From Oxyruncus cristatus (taxonomy: Eukaryota > Chordata > Aves > Passeriformes > Cotingidae), in the NCBI GenBank assembly GCA_013399855.1, contig VXAY01004334.1:709375-773374 (forward strand): a stretch of 64,000 bases of DNA, read 5' to 3'. Positions 25,310-37,199 of this stretch are shown in pieces. Made by a program: the position numbers and the translations under genes. How positions within the stretch are numbered: the stretch's first letter is position 1; the number at the start of each line of letters is the position of its first letter. The notes beneath the pieces were generated by a model that was not told where the DNA came from, did no database searches, and saw only the letters and a list, made by a program, of their open reading frames with translations.

Positions 25310-25338
25310 CTTTGTTCCTGCCTGTAACAGGAACAAAG
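25310..25338. repeat. perfect inverted repeat, 11-bp arms, 7-nt loop
   Basis: CTTTGTTCCTG (25310-25320), loop CCTGTAA, exact reverse complement CAGGAACAAAG (25328-25338). The loop itself contains CCTG, which could pair alternatively with CAGG. The arms contain ACAAAG, a SOX/TCF-like core, in opposite orientations. The binding suggestion is inference. Confidence 0.9.
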
Positions 25339-26162
25339 GACAGTATGTCTAAACTTGTATTAGCTGGATTTTAAAATTGTTTTCATATCTTAAACATGGT
25401 GTTGCAAGAGATGGTTGAGATACCGTGCAAAGCTAGTGATAGCAGACGTTCAGGCAATGTAAAGTCAACAGTTTACATAGTGGAGTTAACATGAATCATA
25501 TGAAATTCAATAAAATTACTCATTGATAAGAATTTTAGACCTGCAGTTTTTGCTCGTTGAAATAAAACCACATGCATCAATAGACCTCCCGAGGTGAGTA
25601 AGAACTGATACCTGTATGTAAGGTCTTCAAACTGCCTTGCATCTAAGAGAAAAAGTTGTCTACTTGTCTACTTGTTTTAATTCAACTGACTTTTTTATAC
25701 TACAGCAAGACTGATTATTTGAAACATACTCAGTTAAATATGCCTGCTCTAAATTGATTAATAAGTGTAAAATAGGCACTATGTTTTTTTATCCTAAGAA
25801 GCATGAGTTATCAGGAAGTACTACCCGCCAATTGTTGAAACACCGCCAGGATGACGTCTAAGCTGAAAGGTGAATAATTATTCCTAACCACTGATGAAAT
25901 GTGATATTCCAAAGAGTTATAAGTAAAGAGACATTGGTCTGCTTGAAAGTTATTGAAGTTTTGGTGAAAAAAAGCCCCTGTTTAATGTGGCAAAATTATT
26001 GTGTTCAGTGGTGAATTATATAGAATGTAAGTTTCTGCTACAGAAGAGAACACAAAAATGCAGCATTAAAAGTGGAAAATTTTATAATTTACTGTATATC
26101 CTAGATTGTTAGTATAGCTCACTTTTATCTAGAATACTTTAAGAGAAATAAAGGTTCACCTG

Positions 26163-27320
26163 AAAGACAACGCAGCCATTGGTCACAGCCAGCATGGCCT
26201 TCATGAGGGAAAAGTCCTGCTTATCCAACCTGATTCCCTTTTATGACAAGGTAACCCATCTAACTGATCAAGGGAAGACAATTGCTGTAATCTTTTTGGA
26301 TTTCAGTAAAGCTTTCAATACTGTCTGTCTCAGGATCCTTCTGGACAAACTGTCCATCACACAGCTGGATAAACATGGGCCAAGCACAGAAGGTAATAGT
26401 GAATGGAGTGACATCAGGCTGGTGACCTGTCACTAGTGGGGTTCCACAGGGCTCCATCAACATCTGTGCTCTTCAACATCTTCATAAATGACACAGGACT
26501 GGAAGAGATAGTTTGCAGATGACACAAAACTGGGAGCTGTTGACTCCCTGGAAGGCAGGGAGACCCTGCAGAGAGATCTCAACGAATTAGAGGACTGAGC
26601 AATCAGCAACCATATGAAGTTCAACAAGAGGAAGTGCCAAATTCTGCACCTGGAATGGGGCAGGCCTGGATGTACATACAGACTGCAAAATGAGATGTTG
26701 GAGAGCAGTGCCATGGAAAAGGACCTAGGGTCCTGGTTGATGGCAAGTTGAATCTGAGTCAGCAGTGCCCTGGCAGCCAGGAGGGCCAACTGTGTTCTGG
26801 GGGGCATCAGGCAAAGCATCACCAGCCGGTCAAGGGAGGGGATTGTCCTGCTCTGCTCTGCACTGGTGTGGCCTCACCTTGATTATTGTGTGCAGTTTTG
26901 GGCATCACAATATAAGAAAGATATTCAGCTATTAGAAAGTGCCCAAAGAAGGGCAACAAAGATGGTGAAGGGCCTTGAGGGGAAGCTGTATGAGGAGCCC
27001 TCTTCCTGAGGGGAAGAAGAAGGCAGGCACTGATCTCTTCTCTATGGTGACCAGTGACAGGACCCAAGGAAATGGCCTGAAGTTGTGTCAGGACAGGTTT
27101 AGGCTGCATGTTAGAGGTTCTTCACCCAGAGGGTGGTTGTGCACTGGCACAGGCTCCCCAGGGAAGTGGTCACAGCACTAAGCCTGGCAGAGTTCAAGAA
27201 GTGTTTGGACAATGCTCTCAGGCACATGTACTCTTGGGGATGGTCCTGTGCAGGGCTAAGAGTTGGACTTGATGATCCTTGTGGATCCCTTCCAACTCAG
27301 CATATTCTGTGATTCTATAA
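26163..27320 (+). mobile_element. CR1 LINE, ORF2 reverse-transcriptase to 3' end, degenerate
   Basis: At about 1.15 kb this is the longest repeat in the window. It starts within the reverse-transcriptase domain of CR1 ORF2 and runs to the 3' end, ending TCCAACTCAGCATATTCTGTGATTC, a decayed octamer tail. RT landmarks in order are FLDFSKAF (26293-26316), a TSGVPQGS-type block (about 26430-26456) and the catalytic FADDTKLG (26512-26535). The frame containing the first motif stops at 26436, and the second motif lies in another frame. A block between the first two is shortened relative to the consensus. Downstream come the QFWA-like region (about 26894) and the [18 protein letters not shown] near 27048. 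Minus-strand open frames across it are shadows. It cannot make a working enzyme. Confidence 0.95.
26293..26535 (+). pseudogene. remnant of CR1 reverse transcriptase core
   Basis: Within the LINE above, the RT motif-A region (FLDFSKAFNTV, where the aspartate is a catalytic metal ligand) and the motif-C region (FADDTKLG, catalytic DD) both survive. They are separated by a stop, a frame change and missing sequence. This is a fossil of the polymerase that copied CR1 RNA at target sites. Confidence 0.85.
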
Positions 27321-28364
27321 AATTGAAAAGCAATAATTCTATGAAAAAAGAAATTTCATGTACATTATACCCACATTTAATTACTATTACAATTTTACTT
27401 TCACGTTTAATTACTTTTACTATAGAGGTATTACTAGTAGTATGAGGTATCATTAAGGAATTGAGATACGTGGAAATTTGCATATTTTGATTTCTGCTTG
27501 ACTGCTAGTCAACATTTAATTTGGTTTGATATTCCCGAGATAAGCATTTCAATGTATCAGATGGGATTTAGAAATTATGAACTGGCAATATAGTTCATAA
27601 TTGTTGAATCTGTAAGAAGGTTAGTATCTTTTAACCTTATAATTACTAAAACTTGTTCAAAAATAAGTTTGCGTGGAGCTATATAGAGTGCTGCTTAGTT
27701 GATGAAGTGTGTAAGAAAGCCAGAGATATAAGCTGAGGAAGATATTGTGTGTCCTTTAATGTCATGATTGCCTATAGAATTATAATCTTCTCAACAGGAA
27801 ATAAAACAATAATATCTCTTGAAGCCTGCCAAGCTTTCCTTTTCATTTTCTTCGCTTCCTACTCCCTTAACCATTACTTTTTCTTTCCCTCACTTCTGAA
27901 GTAAATGATATTCAGTATAAGCTTTTGCTGTCTTTCTAACTTACAGGCTGTTGACTGAAATTCCTTATTTTACTTGTGAACATTTTTAATCTGAAATCTT
28001 GTTTCAAATCGATTTTGATTTTGCTTAGTAGTCTTTACCTTTCAATACTGAAAAATTTTCCATTAGGTTTTGAGTGAAGATACAGACTTTAGCACTGGAA
28101 AAGGAAATATAATGAAACAGCAGAAAGCAGAAAAAAATAACACATTATTTTTTCTAAGGGTACAAATCCACTTCTGATGAGCTGTTCAAGTCCCTTCTTT
28201 CTGAATTAACCTGTAATCTCTCTCAGCTCCTCTGTGGATGTGATTCTGCTAAGGCTTTTTAAAACACTTTTCATTTAAAAATAATCCCCAAAGTGGGTGT
28301 TTCACAATCCCACTTTTCCAAAGGTAAATGCAAAGAAAACTACATGGAAGTCTCATTAATTTTT
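27321..28364. other. unique AT-rich sequence
   Basis: Nothing recognised. Short tandem-like motifs of TTTAATTACT type occur at about 27375-27420. Confidence 0.55.
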
Positions 28365-28747
28365 CATAAAATCGTAGAATAGGTTGGAAGGAATCTCAAG
28401 GATCATCTGGTCCTTTCTTAGCATAATCACTATCTAGACAAGATGGCCCAGCACCCTGTCCAGACAAATCTTTAAAAGTGTCCAGAGATTGCTTCAAAGG
28501 CCCATTGTTCTCATTACAAAACATTTTCCATTTGTATCTAATCCGAGTGACCCCAAGAGTAACTTGTACCCACTACCTCTTGCCTTTTCCTTGTGACTCC
28601 TTGTAAAAAGGGGGTCTTCATCCTCTTTGTAGCCAACCTGGAAATGCTGGAACATGATGATAAGGTCTCCCTTAAGCTTGCCTTTCTCAAGGCTGAACAA
28701 ACCCAGTTCTTTCAGCCTTTCCTCACATGGCAGGCTTCCTTGTCCAG
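28365..28747 (-). mobile_element. CR1 LINE 3' end, antisense, diverged
   Basis: On the plus strand it opens with CATAAAATCGTAGAATAGG and TTGGAAGGAATCTCAAGGAT, a mutated antisense CR1 terminus. It continues through CCCAGCACCCTGTCCAGACA, the TTTTCCTTGTGACTCC region and AAGGCTGAACAAACCCAG to a TGTCCAG end. It is more diverged than the copy at 17.8 kb and belongs to a different CR1 subfamily (the AGATGGCCCAG-type 3' region). Truncated on the element's 5' side. Confidence 0.93.
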
Positions 28748-30946
28748 TTTATGGAAAGAAATATTTTTCTTTCTTAAGTGGAAGAAAGAAGGAAGCTTGT
28801 GGAGTAGGAAGCAGGTTATGATCATTAACAAATTGTTTTTTCCATTACATGGGTAAATGGAATACTGAGCAGCAGCGCAGGAAAAATACAAAATTGGCCT
28901 CCTGAAATATTTAAAGAGTTTGATCAAATCAGTTACACCATTTCTTTTATTTGATGTTAAGATGTTCTAACTTCATCCAATTCAAATAAATTCTGAAATA
29001 TTTTAGCAAAACGCAACCAAGTATTCTAGGAAACCTTTTTCCATTGTTGTTTTCAACTTGATTATGGTATAATATAGATACTTTATCACCTTAGTCTACT
29101 TTATTTTAAGATTAAAGTCTTTTTGTTCAGTTTTAGGTGGAAATCTAGCTTGTTGGTTCTGAGTATACCTTAAAAATCTTGAGTCATTCTATCATAACAT
29201 AAGGCATAACTTCTCAAAAAATATTGTTTAATATTCCAATTTATTGGATTTGGGTGTTTGTACTGATAATTTTAGACTCATAGTGAGTAAGCCTTTTTTC
29301 ATACTTTAAACAATTTCATACAGTCCATTAACTTGGTCTAGTTAATAATAAATCTGGAATTAACTTTGCTTCTCTGATAGCTAGAAACCATCTCTTTTTT
29401 AAGCGAAGTTTGTTACCAGTTTGTTTCTGTATACATTTTTCTGAACTTTGAAGGTTCATCATAATATTCATCCTAAGATTTGTTTTGAGAGATCTTTAAT
29501 ATAACTTTTCAACTTCAGTTTCCCTTTTCGGAATAGTTTCCATGTTCCCACGAGGATCTTAAAAGGTCTTGTCTACTCCTGCTCCAGTTTGAACAGGAGT
29601 GGCCAGTTGTGCACAGTATCCCAGATCAAGCTTTCTCTTCTTAACCACCATGACACTAATTATTTCCTATCCAGTAACACATTCATCATAATGCATAGAT
29701 TTAGAATCACTTTATTGATACTTTTTTGTAGCTGCAACTTTAGCTTTGAGACCAAACCTCTAAACTGTATTAAGTTTTGGTCAATAGAGGAAGACTGTAT
29801 CAATTCAAAGTATTACTGCTCCTGTAGTCTTCTCCATTCACCATTTTTTGTATTTATTTAGCAAAAAGACCTTTTCCTAGTTAACTTTCTTTTTTAAGAA
29901 AGTGGTTATTTTTCCTGGTAATTCTTGCTTTTTTCATTATTTTATCATATGTTTTATCATATATTTCCTGTAGGCTCTATCCATTTATACCTGTGTCTTC
30001 TGAAGAAGATACTCCTTGACAGAAATCTAAAAAGTTCAGATTAATGTCTACATTTTTTTCTATTCTTACATGTAAATGCATACCTTTTTGATCTTTCCTT
30101 TCTCTCATATTTTCCAGAGTTGGGGAAGAATAGTAATATTTTTTCCTTACATGAAAAGAATCTAGATCTTGAAAGCCCATAATTTTATGCAATAGTATTT
30201 GCAGGTTTTTGTCTTCTGAAAGGATAACGGATATAATTGAAAGTATGCAATTTATTTCTTCATGAATCACTTGTCTCTGTGCTGAGAGTATCCATTTATA
30301 GTGTGATTCTGTAAGCATATGTATATGTACTTAGTTCAAATGATTTTGCTAGGAATACATAAATATGTATTAACATTGATTAAGCAATTTGACTTGAAGC
30401 AGTTCTGTATCTGCCTGTCTTTGCACAGTGTCTAGTGTTTCTCTGGGTTCTAATTCAGAAATTGAGCATTATTTTAATCTGTGTTCTTAAATGTTATGTA
30501 CAGCCTCTTCTGCATAGGGCAGGGACTGGTCCTTGATTCAGTACACGTGAAGTTAATGGCACATGAGCACATACTTAGTGCTAAATTGTAGTTATTAGCA
30601 CATACCACTTTTCCCTGTTGTATTCCCCACTGGAATTATGGGTGAATATATGTGGAGGTATAGTCGGATGAGTAACTAGATAATTTGTGTTTGTATATGC
30701 AAATGAAATTTAGAAGTCATGGCAAATGATCAAGCACCTAAATTAACTCTAAGGAAGGATTTTTTGTATGCAAGTAAATGGTACCATCTGCTTCTCCAAG
30801 CGAAGGTAAAATATGTTTATGAATTATCTGTTTGACATAGGCAGATCCCAGGTTGCCACAACTGATCTATAGATGTTGACTGGGCAAGCTAACAGTAGTC
30901 AATGGTCATTCCAAAATACTACTGAACAATGAAAAGTGGTTTTTTC
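28748..30946. other. unique AT-rich sequence
   Basis: No gene was recognised. About 29545-29640 weakly resembles a very old antisense CR1/L3-type relic (GCACAGTATCCCAGAT) but is too diverged to call. A minus-strand 113-codon frame at 29977-30318 has no recognisable protein. Confidence 0.5.
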
Positions 30947-31505
30947 TTTTGCTGTTTAACCCTGGCAGGCAGCTCGGCCTCCCCACGGCGGCTTTCTCAC
31001 TCACCCTCAGTGGGATGGGGAAGAGAAGCAGAGCAGAGATGTGAGAAAAATCATGGGTTAAGATAAAGACAGTTTAATAGGCAAGGCAAAAGCCGCACAT
31101 GCAAGCAAAGTGAGGAATTTATTCACTGCTTCCCATGGCCAGGCAGGTGTTCAGCCATCTCCAGGAAAGCTAGGCTCCGTTATGCATAGTGGTTACTTGG
31201 GAAGACAAACACCACTCTGAATATTTGTGCTTCCTCCTTCTTCTTTCAGCTTTATATACTGATCATAACACCATAGGGTAGGATTTATCCCTTTGGTCAG
31301 TCGGGTTCAGCTATCCTGGTTGTGTTCCCTCCCAGCTTCCTCAGTGGTGGAGTGGGGTGAGGAGCAGAAAAGGCCTTGATGTAAGTCTTGCTTAGCAGTA
31401 ACTGAAATGTCCCTGTGTTATCGACACTGTTTCCAGCAAAAATCCAAAACACAGCCCTAGCTACTATGATGAAATTTTAACTCTATTGCAGCCAAAACCA
31501 GTACA
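30947..31505 (+). mobile_element. solo LTR of an endogenous retrovirus-like element, ERV-L type
   Basis: About 560 bp ending CCAAAACCAGTACA and starting with a decayed form of the TGTTGTGGTTTAACC terminus. From memory it follows the ERV-L LTR found across neoavian birds: the AGTGGGATGGGG block, the AAGACAGTTTAATAGGC block, the CCTTTGGTCAGT-type block, CCCTCCCAGCTTC, then ATCGACACTGTTTCCAGC. It aligns throughout with the copy at 61213-61802. No internal retroviral sequence adjoins it, so it is a solo LTR left by recombination. I could not find a clean target-site duplication; GGTTTT occurs near both ends but not flush. A polypurine-like or coding remnant is absent. Confidence 0.85.
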
Positions 31506-31601
31506 GGTTTTCCTCCAGTGATGAGAAATTGAGAAGCTGGTGTCTAACTGTAAGTTATGCCAACTATGTGAAAGTTCTGAGTAGTGTAGGAATGATGTAT
31601 C
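31506..31601. other. short unique spacer
   Basis: About 100 bp between the LTR and the CR1 tail with no recognisable content. Confidence 0.5.
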
Positions 31602-31656
31602 ACTAGATGATCTTTAAAGGTCCCATCCAACCCAAACCATTCCTTAAATCTATGAT
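31602..31656 (+). mobile_element. CR1 LINE 3' tail fragment
   Basis: Only the terminal 55 bp remain: TAGATGATCTTTAAAGGTCC, then CATCCAACCCAAACCATTCC and a single decayed octamer (ATCTATGAT). This is the standard sense-strand CR1 terminus. It shows extreme 5' truncation. Confidence 0.85.
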
Positions 31657-32840
31657 CTTTATATAAACCCCCAAATTTAATTTCAGAACAAGAAAGATCT
31701 CCTGATCTGAGTTTGAAGTCTTTGGCTACCTGATTTCCCTCAAGGTAATGTAATTGCTTGGTGAAAATTCTGTGAAATAGGGTCCATCTAGATTTCTCTT
31801 AACAGTGTACGCCTTGAATTGTTAATCTGACAGGGATGTTTAAAATCTGTATTTTAATTTGTTATGAGAAAATTGTGTAATTTAGTACTCAAAAACTAGA
31901 TGTAAGAAAAGAGTAATTATCTAAGAATATGGAGTTGGTTTCATCTGAATTATTTTCTTATTTGTATACCTATTAAGTAGATTTTATTAATCAGGCTGCA
32001 GAACCAGCTAGGAAATCCACAATACTATTCCTACAAAACTCTATAGACACTCTATTAGAAATCTAGTAGTAACTTTAATAGTAGCCAAATGATGTGCATC
32101 TGTGAATGAAACTGTGGGAGAGATTATACAGAGAAATGTAATTTTAAAAGGTGCAGAATTATTCACTCAGCATAATGAATTATATGATGTCCCTTAATAT
32201 CTGTTTTTGTTAAAGTTATGGAAACTGTTACTTGTAATGTAGATGTTCCACATCCTTCTGCACAATGCTGCATGTTGCCCCACAGGTCAATTGTCTGAAC
32301 TGCTTATTGCTTTTCGATTTACAGGATCAGCCTAAGCTGTCCGTGGCCTCAGAAGCCATGCCATCCCAGGCCAATCTTGTTGATTTTCCTTATATTTAAA
32401 GCCAATTAGCAGTTGTAACCTTGGTTACCATCACCTTCTATGTTCTCACCACAAATGTAAAGATGTTAAGGGTTCATTTGTGTTTCTTTTCTACACATAC
32501 AGAAACAATTAGAGCAGGGCAGATGTAGGCCCAAAGCTTTTGGGTAAGACTCCCCCAGTGCTCAGTTTCTTCCCCAGTGCGTATCAGTGTCATTTAATTA
32601 TTTAAGAGCAGGGCAGGTGTGGTCAAGTTTTTACTTATTTGAGCAGTGATTTCAGTTAGGGCTTCCCCCGTCACAGGCTTAAAATGACAGTCCTCACTTA
32701 AAGAATTTTCATTTCACTTTTTCTGACCAAAAATGGAGACCACACAGAAAATTAATATTACTTTGCATTTGTAGACACAAAAGTAAATATTGGAGAAAAA
32801 AAATAAAGCTTACCTGAATTCTGGCATCAATAAGACTAAG

Positions 32841-32891
32841 TTTTTATTATTGTTGTTATTACTATTATTATTATTGTTATTGTTTTTGTTG
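32841..32891. repeat. (ATT/GTT)n microsatellite, imperfect
   Basis: Roughly 50 bp of mixed ATT, GTT and ACT trinucleotides following TAAG. Interruptions suggest an old repeat. Confidence 0.85.
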
Positions 32892-33728
32892 ATCATATTA
32901 TATTGTAATGTTTTATTTAGCTTTATAACTAAAATTATGTTTATGTTTTCTAGGTGTTAGGTGTCTGCATTTACTATCAGTGAAATTTGCAAGAAATTAT
33001 TTTCTGTAGATAAAACTACTATAAGAAGACATCAACTTAAAATATTTGTTAAATGTCTGTGTAACTGTTTGAATAGTTTGTATTCAATCCTTTATTCTTT
33101 CCTCAGAATATTTCATGCATCTTGTTTCGCATAGCAACATGTGTTCACAACACTGGTTCAAATCTATTTCATATAAATTATTCATAATTTGTTTCTTTTT
33201 TATATAGTTGAAGCTGTCTCATTAGTCTGTTTCACTTAGGAAAAAGTATCATTTCAGTGTAGAATTTTTTTTTTTTTAGTTTTGGAGAGGAGAGCTATGT
33301 CTGAATACATTAGACTTGTTCACATAAGTTTTGACTGAAAGTTCAAGAAATTATTTTTCTAGCAATTTTTGATACATTCATAAAATCTTTGATTTAGTTT
33401 TAAGTGTGTAAAACTCCACTGTGTATGATACTGGATTATAGATACTGAAACAAAGAGGGGATTGACAGATCACCATTTAGTTTCTGTCTGGAAAGTGAGT
33501 TCTAGAAAATGAGAAAATCAGACAGGGCCAAGTAATTAACCTAAGTTTTTTATAAGGTGAAATGGGTTATTCTCATTCTAGCTCACTGAAGCCTTCAGTT
33601 CCATCATTAACTGAACACCTTCACTGTAGTGGGGAAGTCAAGATAGGAAGCATCAAAGAAATGTCTCTGCTCTTTCATTTATTGCCAAAGTAATACCAAC
33701 AAGGAAAGCTATGAAAGCCCATCATGTT

Positions 33729-33762
33729 AAAAAAAAAAAAAAAAGAGAGAGAAAAAGAAAAG
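33729..33762. repeat. poly-A then GA-rich tract
   Basis: Sixteen A followed by GAGAGAGAAAAAGAAAAG, purine only. It could be the tail of a retrocopy, but the 5' flank shows no recognisable source sequence. Confidence 0.85.
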
Positions 33763-36666
33763 ATAGTGGTGGAAGATGATAAAGCAACTTTATCTTATTT
33801 AAAGTCTCGAGGTAATACTAAATGTTTAAGTTGAATTGCAAGTTTACTTATTTCCACTCCTGAGGGTTCCTAATTTTTGTACAGTATTTTACTGTCCAGT
33901 ACTTGAATTACAAGATCCAAAAACAGTTTAAGGTCTCTACTGTGCTGACTGCTACAGTTGTGTAACTTAGTTCTATAAGCAGAAATATGTATTCATAATT
34001 TGTTTGAATAATCTAAACTAGTACCATTTGCATGCTCAGGGTGAAGTATGTGCATGTAAGTTTGTGCAGTGTACATATATATTTCAACCTTGCTAGTTTA
34101 AATTGTACTAATCATACAAGTTTATGCAGTTTCTGCAACAGGATTCATCCTCACTGTGAAGTGGTTTGCAAAGTAATTATTACTGCAAAATATACTCCAA
34201 AATTCATACTTTAGAGGAAAATAGGGTTGTACATGCACACACTTAGGCCATTTCATGCATGGTACATAAATTTTGCTACAGACAGGGCTGGAAGAGGAAG
34301 AAAGTAGTAAAGCTACAGGGAGCTATATGTCTCCCTCGATGCATTCCTAATGTGTTCGTCTTCTCTATCCTCACTAAAAGTCTCTCCAGCACTGAAAAGG
34401 CTTTGGTGTTGGTTTTGTGTCACAGGCGGCTACGCAGTGCACCACACTTCTGCAGCTGGCTGTTCTTCCAGTGCAATGCTGCGTCAGAGTGTTGTGGAGC
34501 CATTTCAGCCCACATTCAGCTCCGTCTTCCAACCAGGCTGATTTTCATGCAACATAATGAGTCTGCACATATCAGGGGTGTCTTGTGAGCACCTAGACTC
34601 GGTAGAGACAGCTTGAATCGTCATTGCAGTTCTCTGTTGTTCTTTCTCTTACCTAATAGAGACGTGCTGTAACATAAAAGATTAAGTAGGGCCTCTTGCA
34701 ATCTGCAGCATGTATGAGTTTCCCTTTTTATGAGATTTTGATGGAGGACTGAGGTAGGAAAAGGTCTGGGGAAAAATCAGACCTTCAAATAAAAGATAAC
34801 CTTTGTAAGTGGATTCTTCCAAAAATAATTGGTGGGAATATTCGGAAATCTAATGTTGTGTCTCTGTTTTCCAGTTGACAGTGACACTGAATACTTGCCA
34901 TTGCAACTGGAGTTGTGGTGTCTCCTTTATACAAAGAACAGCAACAGAAAGTGCTGGAGTGCTGATCTGAAGCAGAAAAAGTGTCATCATATAGGTTAAA
35001 ACACTGACTTGTGTTTTATGTAACTTCTATGTGAATTTGTGAAAGCCATTTCTACTATATTATTTCAGCCTCATTAGTGTGAACTAATGAACACTCAGGA
35101 TGAAATTTCGCTTAAAATTGTAAGGTGCTTCAATCCTGTAGAGATAAAGGTGTTAGACATATCCTGGCTGATAGTGGAAGGATTAAAAAACTGGATAATT
35201 AATATAAGGGAGGAGGAGAAAATATGGCAGAAGACCTAATTTCTTTCTCAGAATGAATCAGCAGATAGGCTGCAGTGTTTGTGTTAGTGTTTGTTCCGCT
35301 GGAGATAACAGCTTGAATCAGGTACCCTGCTGCAATCTCAGAGGTGTTAGTTCAAATCTTGGTCTTGAAAGTGCCAGTCCTGTCAATTTAATTAAAATGG
35401 CTACGTGGTCGAAGATGGCCATATGTGGATACTGACCCTATGACTTCTGTTGACTCTGTTGACTGAGAAAGAAAACTGCATGTGACCTTGTTAGGCTAAT
35501 TACATCTGGGGTTAATCTTATATTCTCTCCCCCTTGACCTTTCGTAAAGTATGAGATGGGAGTAATAGAATGAGATTAAGACAGGGAAATCTAGACTGAA
35601 GGTGAAGAGCATACTCTTGCCAATAACATGTCCTAGGCTGCTGTGTGATTTTGTGTTTAGCGCTACAGGAATCCCACATCTGTGATGCCTGAAATGTGGA
35701 ATGGAAACATTTGCCCATAACATTTGGATTAGCTTTTTTTCCATCTCTGATTTTTTTGTGCATGTAGGGTTCTTTTCTATTTCTAAAGGAAATACATCCT
35801 AGATTTTCTTGCCCTGCTAATTCTTTTGAAAGAATCAATGGCATGAATGGTGCAACTTCTGTACCAGATCAGCTGACTATGATTTGTCTAATGATTAAGC
35901 ATTGTTTAAATAGAAGTGTTTGTATTTCATCATTTGTGAAGATCTATTTTTTTGATAAAGCATCTATTTGCTTTTTCTGTGTCTCGTATTTCAATTTTTT
36001 TCTCTTTTTCAGTCTGCATTGACCCTATTTACTTCTTAACCACGTAGGTTTCCATTTATATAACTGAGGTATTGGTTTGTTTAAGGTATTCTGAATAGAT
36101 CTTAGGTTTGGCCCACCCTACATTAAGAGGAGAGGCACCAAATACTTTTAGCCTTTTTATATCCAAAAGTTAAACACTAGTTCTCTTTCATGATGAATGG
36201 GGAGAAAAATAGTGATTTTTTTTTTTCCCCTTTGTTGTTTTCTCTTTTCTGTTGTTCTAGAGAAACAAAATTTTATGATGTGCAGTATAATCATGATCTG
36301 ACAGAAAAAGAAGAAAAGTAAACAAAAATTGACTTCATAGATGTATTGATATTACAAAGAAGAGGTCTTGTTTTCCATTTATTTTCTACTTAAGCAAAAA
36401 TGATACAGTTAAATTTTGGGAGGTGTTTGTTATTCTTAACTTTAATATGGTATTTATCACAGCACAAGAAACATGTTCTAAGTTGCAGTGTGGTATGCTC
36501 ATGTAATATCTTTCAGGCTGTAAATGCCTCATTCTAGCAGTATGTAAAAGTGATAATAAATGCATTTTGAGTTTTATTACTGAATTAGAATACTGCACCT
36601 TTTTTTTCTGCTGTGAGAGAGAAGATTTTCATCCTACACGTATGTTTGGGGTTTTTTTTTTCATTT

Positions 36667-36741
36667 AGAATCACAGAATCATTTGAGTTGGAAAAGCTCT
36701 TTAATGTCATTGGCTCCAACCATAAACCTAGAACTACCAAA
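36667..36741 (-). mobile_element. CR1 LINE 3' tail fragment, antisense
   Basis: AGAATCACAGAATCATTTGA, then TTGGAAAAGCTCTTTAATGT and GGCTCCAACC is a mutated antisense CR1 terminus with about one and a half octamer units. About 75 bp remain. It belongs to the subfamily with the CATAAACCTAGAACTACC 3' region. Confidence 0.88.
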
Positions 36742-37146
36742 ATGGAAAGTTCCCCAAACAATTAATGTTTCTGTCTGTTTGGGGTATTCTTCTTATATAT
36801 TTACAAAGATACTAAAAGCAGTTCTGGAAAGACTTTGGTTTTGTTTGCTTTAAGGTTAGGATTCTAAAATGTGTATGGAAAAACCGTGTTAAAAAATCTT
36901 ACTTGAAAATGTAGTTGGCTATAAAATATTTGAATTAAAAATGATTGTCATTTTTCTAAGAACTCGTATTCCTTCCATATAAATTAATCAGGTAGCTTAT
37001 AGCAATTTTGCTTCCCTTTCCTTCCCACGTTTAAAAAATGAAAAAATGGTCAGAATTTAAAAAAGTGGGTCAAAAAAAGGGTCAAGAAAAATAAAAGTAG
37101 GGTCAAAATGTTAATATCAGGAGCATACCCCACTGCAATTTCAGTA

Positions 37147-37199
37147 CTTTAATCACTGGAACTTTAATTTTTCCTTGATCTTGAATGTCGATCATATTT
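37147..37199 (+). repeat. short dispersed duplication, copy A
   Basis: It begins CTTTAATCACTGGAAC and ends GATCATATTT. It aligns with 39123-39178 at 50 of 53 positions plus one 3-nt gap. It matches no repeat family I know. Confidence 0.85.

Larger units (their letters stand above)
18132..26162. other. unique AT-rich sequence with two weak exon candidates
   Basis: No gene can be assembled. Possible minus-strand exon signals occur at 18468-18579 (listed) and in the CpG-bearing patch at about 22920-22990, where a pyrimidine-rich run ends in CATACAG. T runs lie at 22444-22459 and a hairpin at 25310-25338. An 8-bp inverted repeat, AGGTCTTC / GAAGACCT, lies at 22008-22026. Confidence 0.5.
31657..36666. 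other. unique AT-rich sequence
   Basis: No gene or large repeat was recognised. The microsatellites at 32841-32891 and 33729-33762 are listed. A 109-codon plus-strand frame at 34259-34588 overlaps a second open frame and resembles nothing I know. Confidence 0.55.

Noticed and set aside
29545..29640. Possible very old antisense CR1/L3 relic
   Set aside because: One short similar block (GCACAGTATCCCAGAT) with no supporting neighbours.
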